From: SAR86 cluster bacterium
Lineage (GTDB): Bacteria > Pseudomonadota > Gammaproteobacteria > Magnimaribacterales > D2472
Assembly: GCA_023703655.1 (NCBI GenBank)
Contig: CP097973.1
Span: 106,663-170,662, forward strand
Length of the DNA: 64,000 nt
Direction: 5' to 3'
Both the position numbers and the translations under genes were made by a program. Positions 46,650-58,832 of the stretch are shown one piece after another. The notes beneath the pieces were generated by a model that searched no databases, was not told where the DNA came from, and saw nothing but the letters and a program-made list of their open reading frames with translations. Every line of letters begins with the position of its first letter. Within the stretch, counting starts at the first letter, position 1.

Positions 46650-47693
46650 ATGAAAATTTTTTACGATGATGATGCTGATCTTAATATTATTAAAAATCTT
46701 AAAGTATCAGTAATTGGTTATGGTTCTCAAGGTCATGCACACTCAAATAATCTTCATGATTCAGGAGTGGATGTAACTGTTGGCTTAAGAAAAGACTCAA
46801 CTTCATGGACAAAAGCTAATGATGCTGGATTAAAAGTCGCAGAAGTTGAAGATGCAGTTTCTGGCGCTGACTTAGTTATGATATTGGCACCAGACGAGTT
46901 TCAACAAGATCTTTTTGAAACTAAAATTAAACCTAATGCAAAAGAAAATAGCATTCTTGCATTTGCACATGGTTTTAACATCCATTTTAAGAAAATTATT
47001 CCAAGCCAAAAACAATCAGTGATTATGATTGCTCCAAAAGGACCTGGTCATACAGTCAGAAGCACTTATAAAAGTGGAGGTGGCGTTCCATCCTTGGTGG
47101 CAGTTTATCAAGATGCACTCCAAGAAAAGGAATTTTCTGCTTTAGATCTAGCTCTTTCTTATGCTAAAGCGAATGGTGGGACCAGAGCAGGTGTTTTGGA
47201 AACAAATTTTAAAGAAGAAACCGAGACTGATCTTTTTGGAGAACAAGCTGTGTTATGCGGAGGAATCACTGCTCTAATAAAAGCAGGATATGAAACCTTG
47301 GTTGAAGCAGGATATAGTCCAGAAATGGCATATTTTGAGTGCTTACACGAAACAAAATTAATTGTTGATCTTATTCATGAAGGTGGAATCTCAAACATGC
47401 ATTATTCGATTTCAAATACAGCAGAATTTGGTGATTATCTGAGTGGACCAAAAGTTATAACTGATGATACAAAGGATAGTATGAAAAAGATTCTTATGAA
47501 AATACAATCAGGTGAATTTGCCGATGAGTTTCTCAATGATTGCAGATCAAGCAATGATGGTAAAGGCGGTCCATTTATGAGACAAAATAGAAAAAATACT
47601 CAAAACCACTCGATTGAGATGGTTGGAAAAGAACTTAGATCCAAGATGAAATTCCTTCAAACTGAAAAGCTTGTCGATAAAGAAAAAAATTAA
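46650..47693 (+). CDS. ilvC: Ketol-acid reductoisomerase, class I
   Basis: This enzyme of 347 residues is the short class I form, not the 490-residue class II of E. coli. The nucleotide loop [20 protein letters not shown] is at 21-40, followed by LRKDSTSW, whose Ser residues fit NADPH use. The metal-binding block [16 protein letters not shown] and [16 protein letters not shown] are present. It makes dihydroxy acids, which IlvD (30409) dehydrates. The C-terminal tail [14 protein letters not shown] runs to 155 bp before the 16S gene, with no terminator between. Confidence 0.96.
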   Translation: MKIFYDDDADLNIIKNLKVSVIGYGSQGHAHSNNLHDSGVDVTVGLRKDSTSWTKANDAGLKVAEVEDAVSGADLVMILAPDEFQQDLFETKIKPNAKENSILAFAHGFNIHFKKIIPSQKQSVIMIAPKGPGHTVRSTYKSGGGVPSLVAVYQDALQEKEFSALDLALSYAKANGGTRAGVLETNFKEETETDLFGEQAVLCGGITALIKAGYETLVEAGYSPEMAYFECLHETKLIVDLIHEGGISNMHYSISNTAEFGDYLSGPKVITDDTKDSMKKILMKIQSGEFADEFLNDCRSSNDGKGGPFMRQNRKNTQNHSIEMVGKELRSKMKFLQTEKLVDKEKN

Positions 47694-47738
47694 AAAAAAC
47701 TGTATCTTAATCTTTAAAGGGAGTGTAAAATTCACTTT

Positions 47739-47767
47739 CCGCTCGCAGAAGCGGTTAGTTCTTTTAT
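47739..47767 (+). promoter_or_regulatory. rrn leader antitermination site (boxB-like hairpin and boxA)
   Basis: A small hairpin, CCGCT (47739-47743) with AGCGG (47750-47754), is followed by GTTAGTTCTTTTATAG, which resembles the boxA core (TGCTCTTTAACA) at about 47755-47767. The order hairpin-boxA just ahead of the 16S processing stem is that of E. coli rrn leaders, where Nus factors and SuhB bind. The boxA match is imperfect. Confidence 0.5.
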
Positions 47768-47790
47768 AGATTTGGTTACTCGTGTGGGTG
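47768..47790 (+). other. Left arm of 16S RNase III processing stem
   Basis: These 23 bases pair with 49417-49439 downstream of 16S. By comparison of the two arms, 21 pairs are Watson-Crick and two are G-U, so the precursor would form an almost perfect long stem looping out 16S rRNA. This is the known substrate type for RNase III. The bases ACTCGT (47778-47783) can also pair locally with ACGAGT (47799-47804), an alternative fold before the right arm is made. Confidence 0.85.
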
Positions 47791-47812
47791 TTCATAATAC
47801 GAGTTTTTATAC

Positions 47813-47835
47813 AAAAAAAAGACCATTTTATGGTC
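47813..47835 (-). terminator. Terminator-like hairpin facing the antisense direction, upstream of 16S
   Basis: On the minus strand, GACCAT-AAA-ATGGTC (47835-47821, six-pair stem with a three-base loop) is followed by eight T residues (47820-47813). This has the form of a small intrinsic terminator for transcripts running antisense through the rRNA operon. On the plus strand the hairpin is preceded by A8 and not followed by T, so it should not stop rrn transcription. The stem is short and AT-rich, so activity is uncertain. Confidence 0.4.
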
Positions 47836-47847
47836 GTCAAACTTACT

Positions 47848-49399
<1,552 letters not shown>

Positions 49400-49560
49400 A
49401 ATTTATTGTATTTGATCGCCCACACGAGTAACTAAATCTTAGAAGAATGTTTTTTTAAATAAATGTAATGCAATTTCTAAAATACATTTGTATTTTAATC
49501 ACTGCAATAATGAAGTAATTTAATTAAGTTGCTCTCAAAAAACCTTTTTTAAGGTTATAT
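49400..49560 (+). other. 16S-23S internal transcribed spacer without tRNA
   Basis: This 161-bp spacer is AT-rich. It holds the right arm of the 16S processing stem (49417-49439), a perfect 9-2-9 hairpin TAAAATACA-TT-TGTATTTTA (49478-49497), a boxA-like TGCTCTCAAAAAA at about 49529-49541, and a small hairpin AACCTT-TTTT-AAGGTT (49541-49556). No tRNA-Ile, Ala or Glu gene is present: I looked for a CCA-type acceptor and TTCGAAT-type T-loop on both strands and found none. Spacer tRNAs are usual in gammaproteobacteria. Confidence 0.85.
49417..49439 (+). other. Right arm of 16S RNase III processing stem
   Basis: This 23-base segment, 18 bases after the 16S 3' end, is the complement of 47768-47790 with two G-U pairs. 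It lies at the start of the 16S-23S spacer and closes the loop that holds pre-16S rRNA. Confidence 0.85.
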
Positions 49561-52434
<2,874 letters not shown>

Positions 52435-52442
<8 letters not shown>

Positions 52443-52454
52443 TGTAACCTTAAA
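52435..52454 (+). other. Right arm of 23S processing stem
   Basis: CTTGATCATGTAACCTTAAA pairs with 49548-49567 (one G-U pair, the rest Watson-Crick) so that 23S is looped out for RNase III. The inner part of each arm belongs to mature 23S. A small hairpin AACCT-TAAATG-AGGTT (52445-52460) is an alternative fold. Confidence 0.75.
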
Positions 52455-52499
52455 TGAGGTTAGGGCAACTAATCAGTGATTTAAAATTGCATTCCAGTT

Positions 52500-52618
52500 T
52501 GCCTGATGACAATAGCAGTTTGGTACCACCTGATCCCATTTCGAACTCAGAAGTGAAACGGACTAACGCCAATGGTAGTGCAGGGTCTCCCTGTGTGAGA
52601 GTAGGAAATCGTCAGGCT
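52500..52618 (+). rRNA. rrf: 5S ribosomal RNA
   Basis: The gene is about 119 bp. TGCCTGATGAC at the 5' end pairs with GTCAGGC at 52611-52617, and ACCACCTGATCCCATTTCGA with AACTCAGAAGTGAAAC is the strongly conserved 5S core. It lies 57 bp after 23S and is followed by the operon terminator. The exact ends may shift by one or two bases. Confidence 0.96.
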
Positions 52619-52628
52619 TTTAATTTAG

Positions 52629-52661
52629 AGGGTCTAAATCAGAGATTTAGGCCCTTTTTTT
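52629..52661 (+). terminator. Intrinsic terminator of the rRNA operon
   Basis: AGGGTCTAAATC (52629-52640) and GATTTAGGCCCT (52644-52655) form a 12-pair stem with one G-U pair and a three-base loop, followed by a run of T residues to 52661. It lies 10 bp after 5S and is the clearest intrinsic terminator in the window. Confidence 0.92.
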
Positions 52662-52677
52662 ATATTAAAATATAATT

Positions 52678-53121
52678 ATGGATTTAACTGAGATATCAGA
52701 TAGGCTGGAAATAGAAAAGTTAGTTACTGACTATGCCAATGCTGTTGACGACAGAAATTTTGAGAAGTTCAATGAACTTTTTACTTCCGATGCATTCATT
52801 GACTATACAGCAGTAGGAGGGATTTCTGGCAACCTACCAGAAATTATTACATATCTGCATAAAGCCCTTGAGCCATTTCCAAATTATCAACATCTAATTT
52901 CCAATATCGCAATTGATTTAGAACCAAATAGTAATGAGGCTATGGGCAAAGTCATGTGCTTTAATCCGATGGTTAATAAACAAGGACAAACATTTTTTCT
53001 TGGTTTATGGTATTTGGATAATTATCAAAAGATCAACGGAGCTTGGAAAATAAAGTCAAGAATTGAAAAAAGATCATGGGCGCATAATGTTCCAAATGAT
53101 ATTTATACAGGTAGTTCTTAG
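52678..53121 (+). CDS. SnoaL-like (NTF2-fold) protein
   Basis: The 147-residue protein has the SnoaL_4 type start, ISDRLEIEKLVTDYANAVDDRNFEKFNELFTSDAFIDYTAVGG, with the usual D-DxRDFE---LF-DDA pattern. NYQHLISNIAIDLE and WKIKSRIEKRSWAHN complete the cone-shaped fold. The family includes ketosteroid-isomerase-like and scytalone-dehydratase-like enzymes and ligand binders; the substrate cannot be told. ATG 52678 lies 16 bp after the rrn terminator, with no ribosome site in the AT-only leader. It overlaps coaE by one base. Confidence 0.82.
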   Translation: MDLTEISDRLEIEKLVTDYANAVDDRNFEKFNELFTSDAFIDYTAVGGISGNLPEIITYLHKALEPFPNYQHLISNIAIDLEPNSNEAMGKVMCFNPMVNKQGQTFFLGLWYLDNYQKINGAWKIKSRIEKRSWAHNVPNDIYTGSS

Positions 53122-53717
53122 TGATAATAGGATTAACAGGAGGTATTGGCTCGGGTAAATCTCTTGCCTTAAGTTATTTTCAAAGACTAAAAATTGATTC
53201 CATTAGTGCAGATTCAACTGTCAAAAAAGTAATTGATGAAGATGAATGTGCAAAAAATGAGCTTATAAAGCTTGTTGGTAAAGAAATTATTGATCCAAAT
53301 GAAGCTGTTGATAGAAAAATCCTCAGAGAGAAAATATTTAATGATGATATTTTAAAAACCAAAGTTGAGAATATTATTCATCCGATTGTTCAAAAAAAAA
53401 TTATGAGCTTTGTAGGCTCTTCATCCTCTGCATATGTGGTTATAGAAGTGCCCCTTATTTATGAAACAAACTCCACAAAGAATTATGACAGAATATTAGT
53501 TATAGATTGTAGCGAGCATCTTCAATTTGAGCGTGCTATGTCGAGAGATAAATCAACCAAGGTGGAGATTAATAATATTATCAAAAGCCAGTGTGCTAGA
53601 TCAGAGCGTTTATCTATTGCTAGCGATGTTATAAGAAATACTGGTACCGAGGATGAACTTAAAAAGAAAATTTATGAGCTACATAGCTTTTACATCTCTA
53701 TTGTAAATGGAAGATAA
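53121..53717 (+). CDS. coaE: Dephospho-CoA kinase
   Basis: This P-loop kinase of 198 residues phosphorylates the ribose of dephospho-CoA, the last step of CoA synthesis. [11 protein letters not shown] (Walker A, 4-14) starts the protein, and [14 protein letters not shown] and the C-terminal [14 protein letters not shown] are CoaE-typical. The middle has [22 protein letters not shown] with the conserved PLL-E pattern slightly changed. The start is GTG 53121, overlapping the previous stop (TAGTG). yacG follows with an 11-bp overlap, a conserved pair. Confidence 0.94.
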   Translation: MIIGLTGGIGSGKSLALSYFQRLKIDSISADSTVKKVIDEDECAKNELIKLVGKEIIDPNEAVDRKILREKIFNDDILKTKVENIIHPIVQKKIMSFVGSSSSAYVVIEVPLIYETNSTKNYDRILVIDCSEHLQFERAMSRDKSTKVEINNIIKSQCARSERLSIASDVIRNTGTEDELKKKIYELHSFYISIVNGR

Positions 53718-53874
53718 AATAATCTGTCCACAATGCAAAAAAGTCACTGTTAGTGGGAAAGTCAACAAGTATCGACCCTTTTGTTCTAGGCGATGCAAAT
53801 TAATTGATTTAGGTGAATGGGCAAGAGAAGAGAAAACAATATCTAGAAATATAAATCCAAAAGAAATTAACTAA
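53707..53874 (+). CDS. yacG: DNA gyrase inhibitor YacG (small zinc protein)
   Basis: The 55-residue frame starts at ATG 53707 and stops at 53874. It has the YacG zinc knuckle C-x2-C (Cys7, Cys10) and [15 protein letters not shown], with Cys26 and Cys30 and the invariant IDLG-W motif. YacG binds GyrB and inhibits gyrase in E. coli. It overlaps coaE by 11 bp and its stop overlaps the convergent TMP-synthase-like gene by 4 bp. E. coli has zapD between coaE and yacG; it is absent here. Confidence 0.93.
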   Translation: MEDKIICPQCKKVTVSGKVNKYRPFCSRRCKLIDLGEWAREEKTISRNINPKEIN

Positions 53875-54533
53875 CTATTAATGAACATAGATACGCCAGC
53901 AATCCCATATGCATTATTTTTTTTTGCATCTTCAGTATCTAGTATTGATAGACCCCCTAGCGCATAAACGGGTATAGAAATATCTGAAGCTAAGGAATTA
54001 AAATTTTTCCATCCTAAAGGTGTGCTGGATTTATATTTCTGCCTAATTGGTCCCAAGAGACAATAATCAAGATTAAGATAAGCTGCTGCCTCCAATTCTC
54101 TAATATTATGGCATGATGCACCAATAACTGATGCTCCAACTTTCCCATCTTTGTCTGTGAAATATTTATTTTTTCTGAGAAATTGAATATGCTCTTTATC
54201 TAGTCTCAAGAGGTCACTGCTAGTGATGTGTAATCCTTCGACATAATCTAAAAAAGGTTTTTCAATCTGATCAATCAATGCATCAGTTGGACCTTGTAAA
54301 AATTCTTCAAAATTTCCTTGAGTATGCAATATGACTTTTTGATTTATAGACTTGCTAAGTTGCACTGCGATCAACTCAAGCTCTTTTTTTTCAATAAGCT
54401 TGTTTCTGCAAATAATATGCTTTAAATCCGTTTTATATGAACTCTGTGTGAGAAATTTTTGCAGGGTGAAAGATTTTTTTTTTGAGGATTCCTCAGATGG
54501 ATAAATATCTGGAGTTATTTGAACATATTTCAT
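53871..54533 (-). CDS. TMP-synthase-like (TenI/ThiE fold) protein in the mutT slot
   Basis: This TIM-barrel protein has 220 residues. Recognisable ThiE/TenI parts are [13 protein letters not shown] (about 97-109), [13 protein letters not shown] (138-150), YCLLGPI (157-163) and VYALGGLS (189-196). This version, with GLHLTS and ASCH motifs, is the one fused to the C-terminus of MutT in many gammaproteobacteria. Here the Nudix domain is missing: the gene starts 4 bp before the secA stop, leaving no room for one. Its order after secA and opposite yacG is the mutT position. True thiamine-phosphate synthase activity is doubtful. No GX5EX7REUXEEXGU Nudix box is seen. Confidence 0.8.
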   Translation of the reverse strand: MKYVQITPDIYPSEESSKKKSFTLQKFLTQSSYKTDLKHIICRNKLIEKKELELIAVQLSKSINQKVILHTQGNFEEFLQGPTDALIDQIEKPFLDYVEGLHITSSDLLRLDKEHIQFLRKNKYFTDKDGKVGASVIGASCHNIRELEAAAYLNLDYCLLGPIRQKYKSSTPLGWKNFNSLASDISIPVYALGGLSILDTEDAKKNNAYGIAGVSMFINS

Positions 54534-57199
54534 TTACCACAGCACTGCTTATATTTTTTTCCAGACCCACAATGACATGGCTCATTCCTACCAATCTTTT
54601 TAGATTCTCTTACAATGGTTTGCGTGGACTTTCCTTGTTGTGACTCAAGTTTGATTTTTGGGTTGTCAATTTCCTGACCTTCAACCATTTTTTCTTGCAT
54701 TTTCTTTTGATCAGCGATCGCCCTTGCTTGCAGGTCTTTTACTGCTTCCTCAGAGATAAGCTCAAGATTAAACAAGATTCTAACGGTTTCTGAATTAATC
54801 TTTTCTAACATGTATTCAAACATCTCGTATGCTTCTCTTTTAAATTCATTTTTTGGATTTTTCTGAGCATATGCCCTAAGACCAATGTTTTGTCTAAGAT
54901 GATCCATTTCAGCAAGGTGATCTTTCCAATGATTATCCAATACTTGCAACATTACTTGTTTTTCAAGCAATGATCTTTCACCACCTAGCTTATCGAACTT
55001 ATCTTTATAAAACTTTTTTGCTGTATTAATAATTAAATTTGATATGTCTACAGGTTGCCATGATGGATTGTTTATGATTTCGGTTTGTACATTAAGGTTG
55101 ATTTTAAATTCACTTTTGAGTTTTTCCTCCATTTCAATGGGTTGCCATTGAGATTCAACAGACTCTGGTGGTATGAATTCATAAGACAATGCAGAGAATT
55201 CATCCTCAATAAGCTCTTCGATTGAATCTGAAATTTTCGTTTCCTCTAAAAGTTGATCTCTTAGGGAATAAACAGCTTGTCGTTGATCATTTGAGACATC
55301 ATCATACTCAAGAAGGCTTTTTCTTAAATCAAAATTGCGACCCTCAATTCTTTTCTGAGCATTTTCAATGCCTCTTGAGAGCATTCTATGTTCAATATGA
55401 TCTTCTCCCATGCCTATTTTTTCAAAGAGTGATCTTCTGCCATCTGATATAAATAATCTCAACAAATCATCCTCTAGTGACAAGAAGAACTTTGAGTAGC
55501 CAGGATCACCTTGTCTTCCGGCCCTACCTCTCAATTGATTATCAATTCTTCTGGATTCATGTCTTTCAGTTCCAAGAATATGTAATCCTCCTGAATCCAG
55601 GACTTGATTATTCTGAAGTTTCCATGAGTCTAAATCCTTATCTTGTGATTTTCCACCAAGCACAATATCAGTACCTCTGCCTGCCATGTTGGTTGCAATT
55701 GTGACTGATGATGGCTTTCCTGCATTGGCAATGATCTCAGCTTCTTTAGCATGATTTTTTGCATTTAGCACTTGATGAGGAACATTATTTTTTCTGAGTA
55801 AATCCGATACTTCTTCGGATGACTCTACAGAAGCAGTGCCGATTAATATTGGTGCTTTTTTCTCTCTAATGCTTACAATTTCATCAAGCAGAGCTTTAAA
55901 CTTAGCCTCTTTTGATAGGAAAACTAAGTCATTGTTATCAATTCTTATCATTTTTTTATGAGTGGGAATGATTACAACATTCAGCCCATAAATCTCTTGG
56001 AACTCTCTTGCTTCAGTATCAGCTGTGCCTGTCATTCCTGAAAGCGTCTCAAATAATCTAAAAAAGTTTTGAAATGTTGTAGAAGCCAGGGTTTGAGATT
56101 CACGCTGCACATTAACATTTTCTTTAGCTTCAATGGCTTGATGCACACCTTCGCTTATTCTTCTGCCTGGCATAGTTCTGCCAGTATGCTCATCAATAAG
56201 TAGTATTTCTCCATCTCTAACTAAATAATGAACATCCCTTTTGAATAGAAAATTTGCTCGTAAGGTTGCTTGCACATATCTCATAATTTTTAAATTACTT
56301 GCAGAATATAGACTTTCTGAATCACTAATGATTGCCTCATTTTCAAGAAAACTTTCAATTTTCTCATAACCGCTATCTGTTAAATCCACCGATCTATTTT
56401 TTTCATCAACAAAATAGTCTCCAATCTCATTCTCAAGTAGGGGCTCTTCTTCGGTACCTTCCCTTAATTGTTTTTTTAAAGATGGAATGATTTTTTTGAG
56501 TTTTATGTAATATTCTGGAGATTCATTTGATGGACCTGAAATTATTAGAGGTGTCCTTGCTTCGTCAATTAAAATAGAATCAACTTCATCGATTACAGCA
56601 AAATCTAGAGAGCATTGTACTTTGTCGCTTATCCTTAAAGCCATGTTGTCACGCAAATAGTCAAAGCCAAGCTCATTATTAGTGGCGTAAATCACATCAC
56701 TACTGTAAGCAACTTTTTTTTCTTCCAAATCCTGATTTGAAAAAATAATGCCAACTTTCATGCCTAAATACTCATATACAGGACGCATCCATTCAGCATC
56801 TCTTTGAGCTAAGTAATCATTTACTGTGACAAGTATCACCTTCTTTTTTTGGATGAAATTAAGATAAGAGGGGAGTGTGCCGACAAGGGTTTTTCCTTCA
56901 CCTGTCTTCATCTCACTTATGTTACCCTCAGAAAGAGCAATTCCTCCAAGCATCTGAGAATCGAAATGTCTTTGTGCAAGAGTTCTTTTACTTGCTTCTC
57001 TGACTGCAGCAAATGCGTGCGCGATTAAGTCTTTTTGATCTTTGTATTTATCTAATAATTCAGCATGTAAATTCTTAAACTCTGCTTCTGATAAATTTTC
57101 ATATGTGGCCTCAAGAGAATTGATTTTTTTTAATATCTTTCCCGCTTTATTTAGATATCGTTGATTACTAGAACTGAAGATATTCTTAATAAACTGCAT
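54530..57199 (-). CDS. secA: Protein translocase ATPase SecA
   Basis: The 889-residue motor of the Sec export pathway pushes preproteins through SecYEG. Walker A MKTGEGKT (98-105), IDEVDSILIDEARTPL near 207, the preprotein cross-linking and helical wing domains, and TNMAGRGTDIVLGG in NBD2 are present. The C-terminus has the zinc motif C-x-C-x8-C-C (Cys875, Cys877, Cys886, Cys887), which binds SecB. Secreted TolC, BamD, MltB and the TonB receptor here depend on it. No secM-like gene lies in the 8-bp gap after lpxC. Confidence 0.97.
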   Translation of the reverse strand: MQFIKNIFSSSNQRYLNKAGKILKKINSLEATYENLSEAEFKNLHAELLDKYKDQKDLIAHAFAAVREASKRTLAQRHFDSQMLGGIALSEGNISEMKTGEGKTLVGTLPSYLNFIQKKKVILVTVNDYLAQRDAEWMRPVYEYLGMKVGIIFSNQDLEEKKVAYSSDVIYATNNELGFDYLRDNMALRISDKVQCSLDFAVIDEVDSILIDEARTPLIISGPSNESPEYYIKLKKIIPSLKKQLREGTEEEPLLENEIGDYFVDEKNRSVDLTDSGYEKIESFLENEAIISDSESLYSASNLKIMRYVQATLRANFLFKRDVHYLVRDGEILLIDEHTGRTMPGRRISEGVHQAIEAKENVNVQRESQTLASTTFQNFFRLFETLSGMTGTADTEAREFQEIYGLNVVIIPTHKKMIRIDNNDLVFLSKEAKFKALLDEIVSIREKKAPILIGTASVESSEEVSDLLRKNNVPHQVLNAKNHAKEAEIIANAGKPSSVTIATNMAGRGTDIVLGGKSQDKDLDSWKLQNNQVLDSGGLHILGTERHESRRIDNQLRGRAGRQGDPGYSKFFLSLEDDLLRLFISDGRRSLFEKIGMGEDHIEHRMLSRGIENAQKRIEGRNFDLRKSLLEYDDVSNDQRQAVYSLRDQLLEETKISDSIEELIEDEFSALSYEFIPPESVESQWQPIEMEEKLKSEFKINLNVQTEIINNPSWQPVDISNLIINTAKKFYKDKFDKLGGERSLLEKQVMLQVLDNHWKDHLAEMDHLRQNIGLRAYAQKNPKNEFKREAYEMFEYMLEKINSETVRILFNLELISEEAVKDLQARAIADQKKMQEKMVEGQEIDNPKIKLESQQGKSTQTIVRESKKIGRNEPCHCGSGKKYKQCCGK

Positions 57200-57207
57200 T
57201 TTTGGTA

Positions 57208-58122
57208 TTAAATATTCTGAAACGGAGATCTTGAATATGATATGGGCGCGGAAGATTTATCTTCATATTGCACCAATTCCCAAGCGTTTTCTTGATCAAG
57301 GATCTTTCTTAGCAATTCATTGTTTAGAAAATGACCAGACTTATAACCAGTGAACTCTCCAATAAGATTATGACCAAGGAGATATAAATCTCCTATAGCA
57401 TCTAACATCTTGTGTTTTACAAATTCATCATCAAATCTGAGACCTTCTTCATTATCTATACCTTCTTCCCCTACTGCTATAGCATTTGATACGCTTGCAC
57501 CCAGGGCTAAATCCTGAGATCTAAGATAATCAAGATCTTTTGTCAGACCAAATGTTCGTGCACGACATACTTCTTTCACAAACGAAGTTGAGGAAAAATC
57601 AATCACCGATGAGGATGCATATTTATTTATTGTTGGGTCATCAAACTCGATTGTAAAATCAACTTTAAAACCATCGAAGGGTCTAATCGCTGCAAATGAA
57701 TCTCCTTTTTCAACTTTAACTTCTTTTTTAACTTTTATAAATTTTTTGATCTCGCTCTGCTCTGATATCCCAGCTGACTGAATTAAAAACACAAATGGAC
57801 CTGCGCTGCCATCCATAATGGGTATTTCCGGACCATCCAATTTAATTAAACAATTATCAATACCAAGACCAGCAATTGCAGATAGCAAATGCTCAATTGT
57901 CGCAACTCGTGCTCCCTCTTTATAAAGTGTTGTTGAAAGTGTTGTATCCCCAACAAATTTAAAAATTGCTGGTATCTCAACATTTGGATTTAAATCAGTT
58001 CGTATGAATTTTATACCACTATCAATTTCAGCTGGAAGAAGTTCCATAGTAACTTTTTTTCCAGAGTGCAATCCAATTCCTACTGCTTTAATTGGATTAG
58101 AGATGGTTCTTTGTTTAAGCAT
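57208..58122 (-). CDS. lpxC: UDP-3-O-acyl-N-acetylglucosamine deacetylase
   Basis: This zinc amidase commits UDP-GlcNAc to lipid A. From ATG 58122 it has 304 residues (E. coli 305). Zinc ligands are His78 (TIEHLLSA), His237 and Asp241 ([14 protein letters not shown]), with His264 as catalytic acid; all fall within one residue of the E. coli numbering. The frame is open upstream to 58182, but [21 protein letters not shown] is the family start. It overlaps rlmB by 8 bp and lies 8 bp before secA, the conserved lpxC-secA link. Presence of LpxC and LptE shows an LPS outer membrane. Confidence 0.96.
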   Translation of the reverse strand: MLKQRTISNPIKAVGIGLHSGKKVTMELLPAEIDSGIKFIRTDLNPNVEIPAIFKFVGDTTLSTTLYKEGARVATIEHLLSAIAGLGIDNCLIKLDGPEIPIMDGSAGPFVFLIQSAGISEQSEIKKFIKVKKEVKVEKGDSFAAIRPFDGFKVDFTIEFDDPTINKYASSSVIDFSSTSFVKEVCRARTFGLTKDLDYLRSQDLALGASVSNAIAVGEEGIDNEEGLRFDDEFVKHKMLDAIGDLYLLGHNLIGEFTGYKSGHFLNNELLRKILDQENAWELVQYEDKSSAPISYSRSPFQNI

Positions 58123-58831
58123 TTTGTTGATTTTTCTGTCTTGCTGCTTCAAATAATAACACTCCAGAGGCAACAGATACATTCAAACTATTAAAAATCT
58201 TATTTGCATTAATATTTAAGATTTTGTTGCATGCCTCTAATGTTTTGCTTCTAATACCTTTGCCTTCAGAGCCAATTACAAATGCTAAAGATTGAGCTAA
58301 ATTTTCTTTAAATAGTTCATTTTTACTGTGTTCACTTGTTCCATACACATAAATAGCTTGTTCGTTGAGATATTTAATACAATTAATTAAATTGGATACG
58401 TGAAAGATTTCCGCAATTTCTGTAGCTCCGCATGATACTTTTCTTACCGTTGAAGTAACCGAAGAGCATTGATGCTTATTGACAATAATTCCGTCAACTT
58501 CAGCTACTACCGCAGATCGAATACAAGCTCCAAGATTCCTAGGATCTGAAATGTTATCAATAATAAGTAAAGTAAGATTATTCTTTTTTTGAATATACTT
58601 TTTTAGTTCACCAAGGCCCATTTCTTTTTGCTGCGCAACAAATGCAATTGGATTCTGCTTCACTGATTGGCTGAGTTCAATTGATATACCAGCATTTTCT
58701 GCAAGATTTATGATGTTAGAGGCCCTATCATCAGTTCGATTTTTTGGGAGCATAATTCTTTTAATTATTTCTGGCTTTTTTGCGATCAAAATCTCTATTG
58801 GATAAAAGCCTTCTACTTTTTCTTCTGTCAT
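58115..58831 (-). CDS. rlmB: 23S rRNA (guanosine-2251 2'-O)-methyltransferase
   Basis: This SpoU/TrmH-type SPOUT methyltransferase has 238 residues. [20 protein letters not shown] (motif 1 with Asn and Arg), [10 protein letters not shown] (motif 2) and [17 protein letters not shown] (motif 3) are intact. An N-terminal L7Ae-like substrate-binding domain (about 1-75) is present. It follows rnr by one base, as in E. coli (rnr-rlmB), and overlaps lpxC by 8 bp, joining two blocks that are separate in E. coli. Confidence 0.92.
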   Translation of the reverse strand: MTEEKVEGFYPIEILIAKKPEIIKRIMLPKNRTDDRASNIINLAENAGISIELSQSVKQNPIAFVAQQKEMGLGELKKYIQKKNNLTLLIIDNISDPRNLGACIRSAVVAEVDGIIVNKHQCSSVTSTVRKVSCGATEIAEIFHVSNLINCIKYLNEQAIYVYGTSEHSKNELFKENLAQSLAFVIGSEGKGIRSKTLEACNKILNINANKIFNSLNVSVASGVLLFEAARQKNQQNA

Positions 58832-58832
58832 A

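Noticed and set aside
49478..49497. Perfect hairpin in the spacer as an intrinsic terminator
   Set aside because: The stem is all A/T except one C-G pair and it is followed by ATCACTGC, not by a T run; termination here would also cut the rRNA operon.
49400..49560. tRNA genes in the 16S-23S spacer
   Set aside because: No T-loop, anticodon arm or acceptor stem could be built on either strand.
52454..52675. A 73-codon open frame across the 5S gene
   Set aside because: It covers the 5S rRNA and its terminator; the translation has no recognisable features.
52671..52676. TATAAT as a -10 box for the SnoaL-coaE-yacG genes
   Set aside because: It lies one base before the ATG, so a transcript from it would begin inside the coding region; no matching -35 was found.
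58123..58182. Longer N-terminus for lpxC
   Set aside because: The extra 20 residues are encoded inside rlmB and do not belong to LpxC; ATG 58122 puts the zinc ligands within one residue of E. coli numbering.
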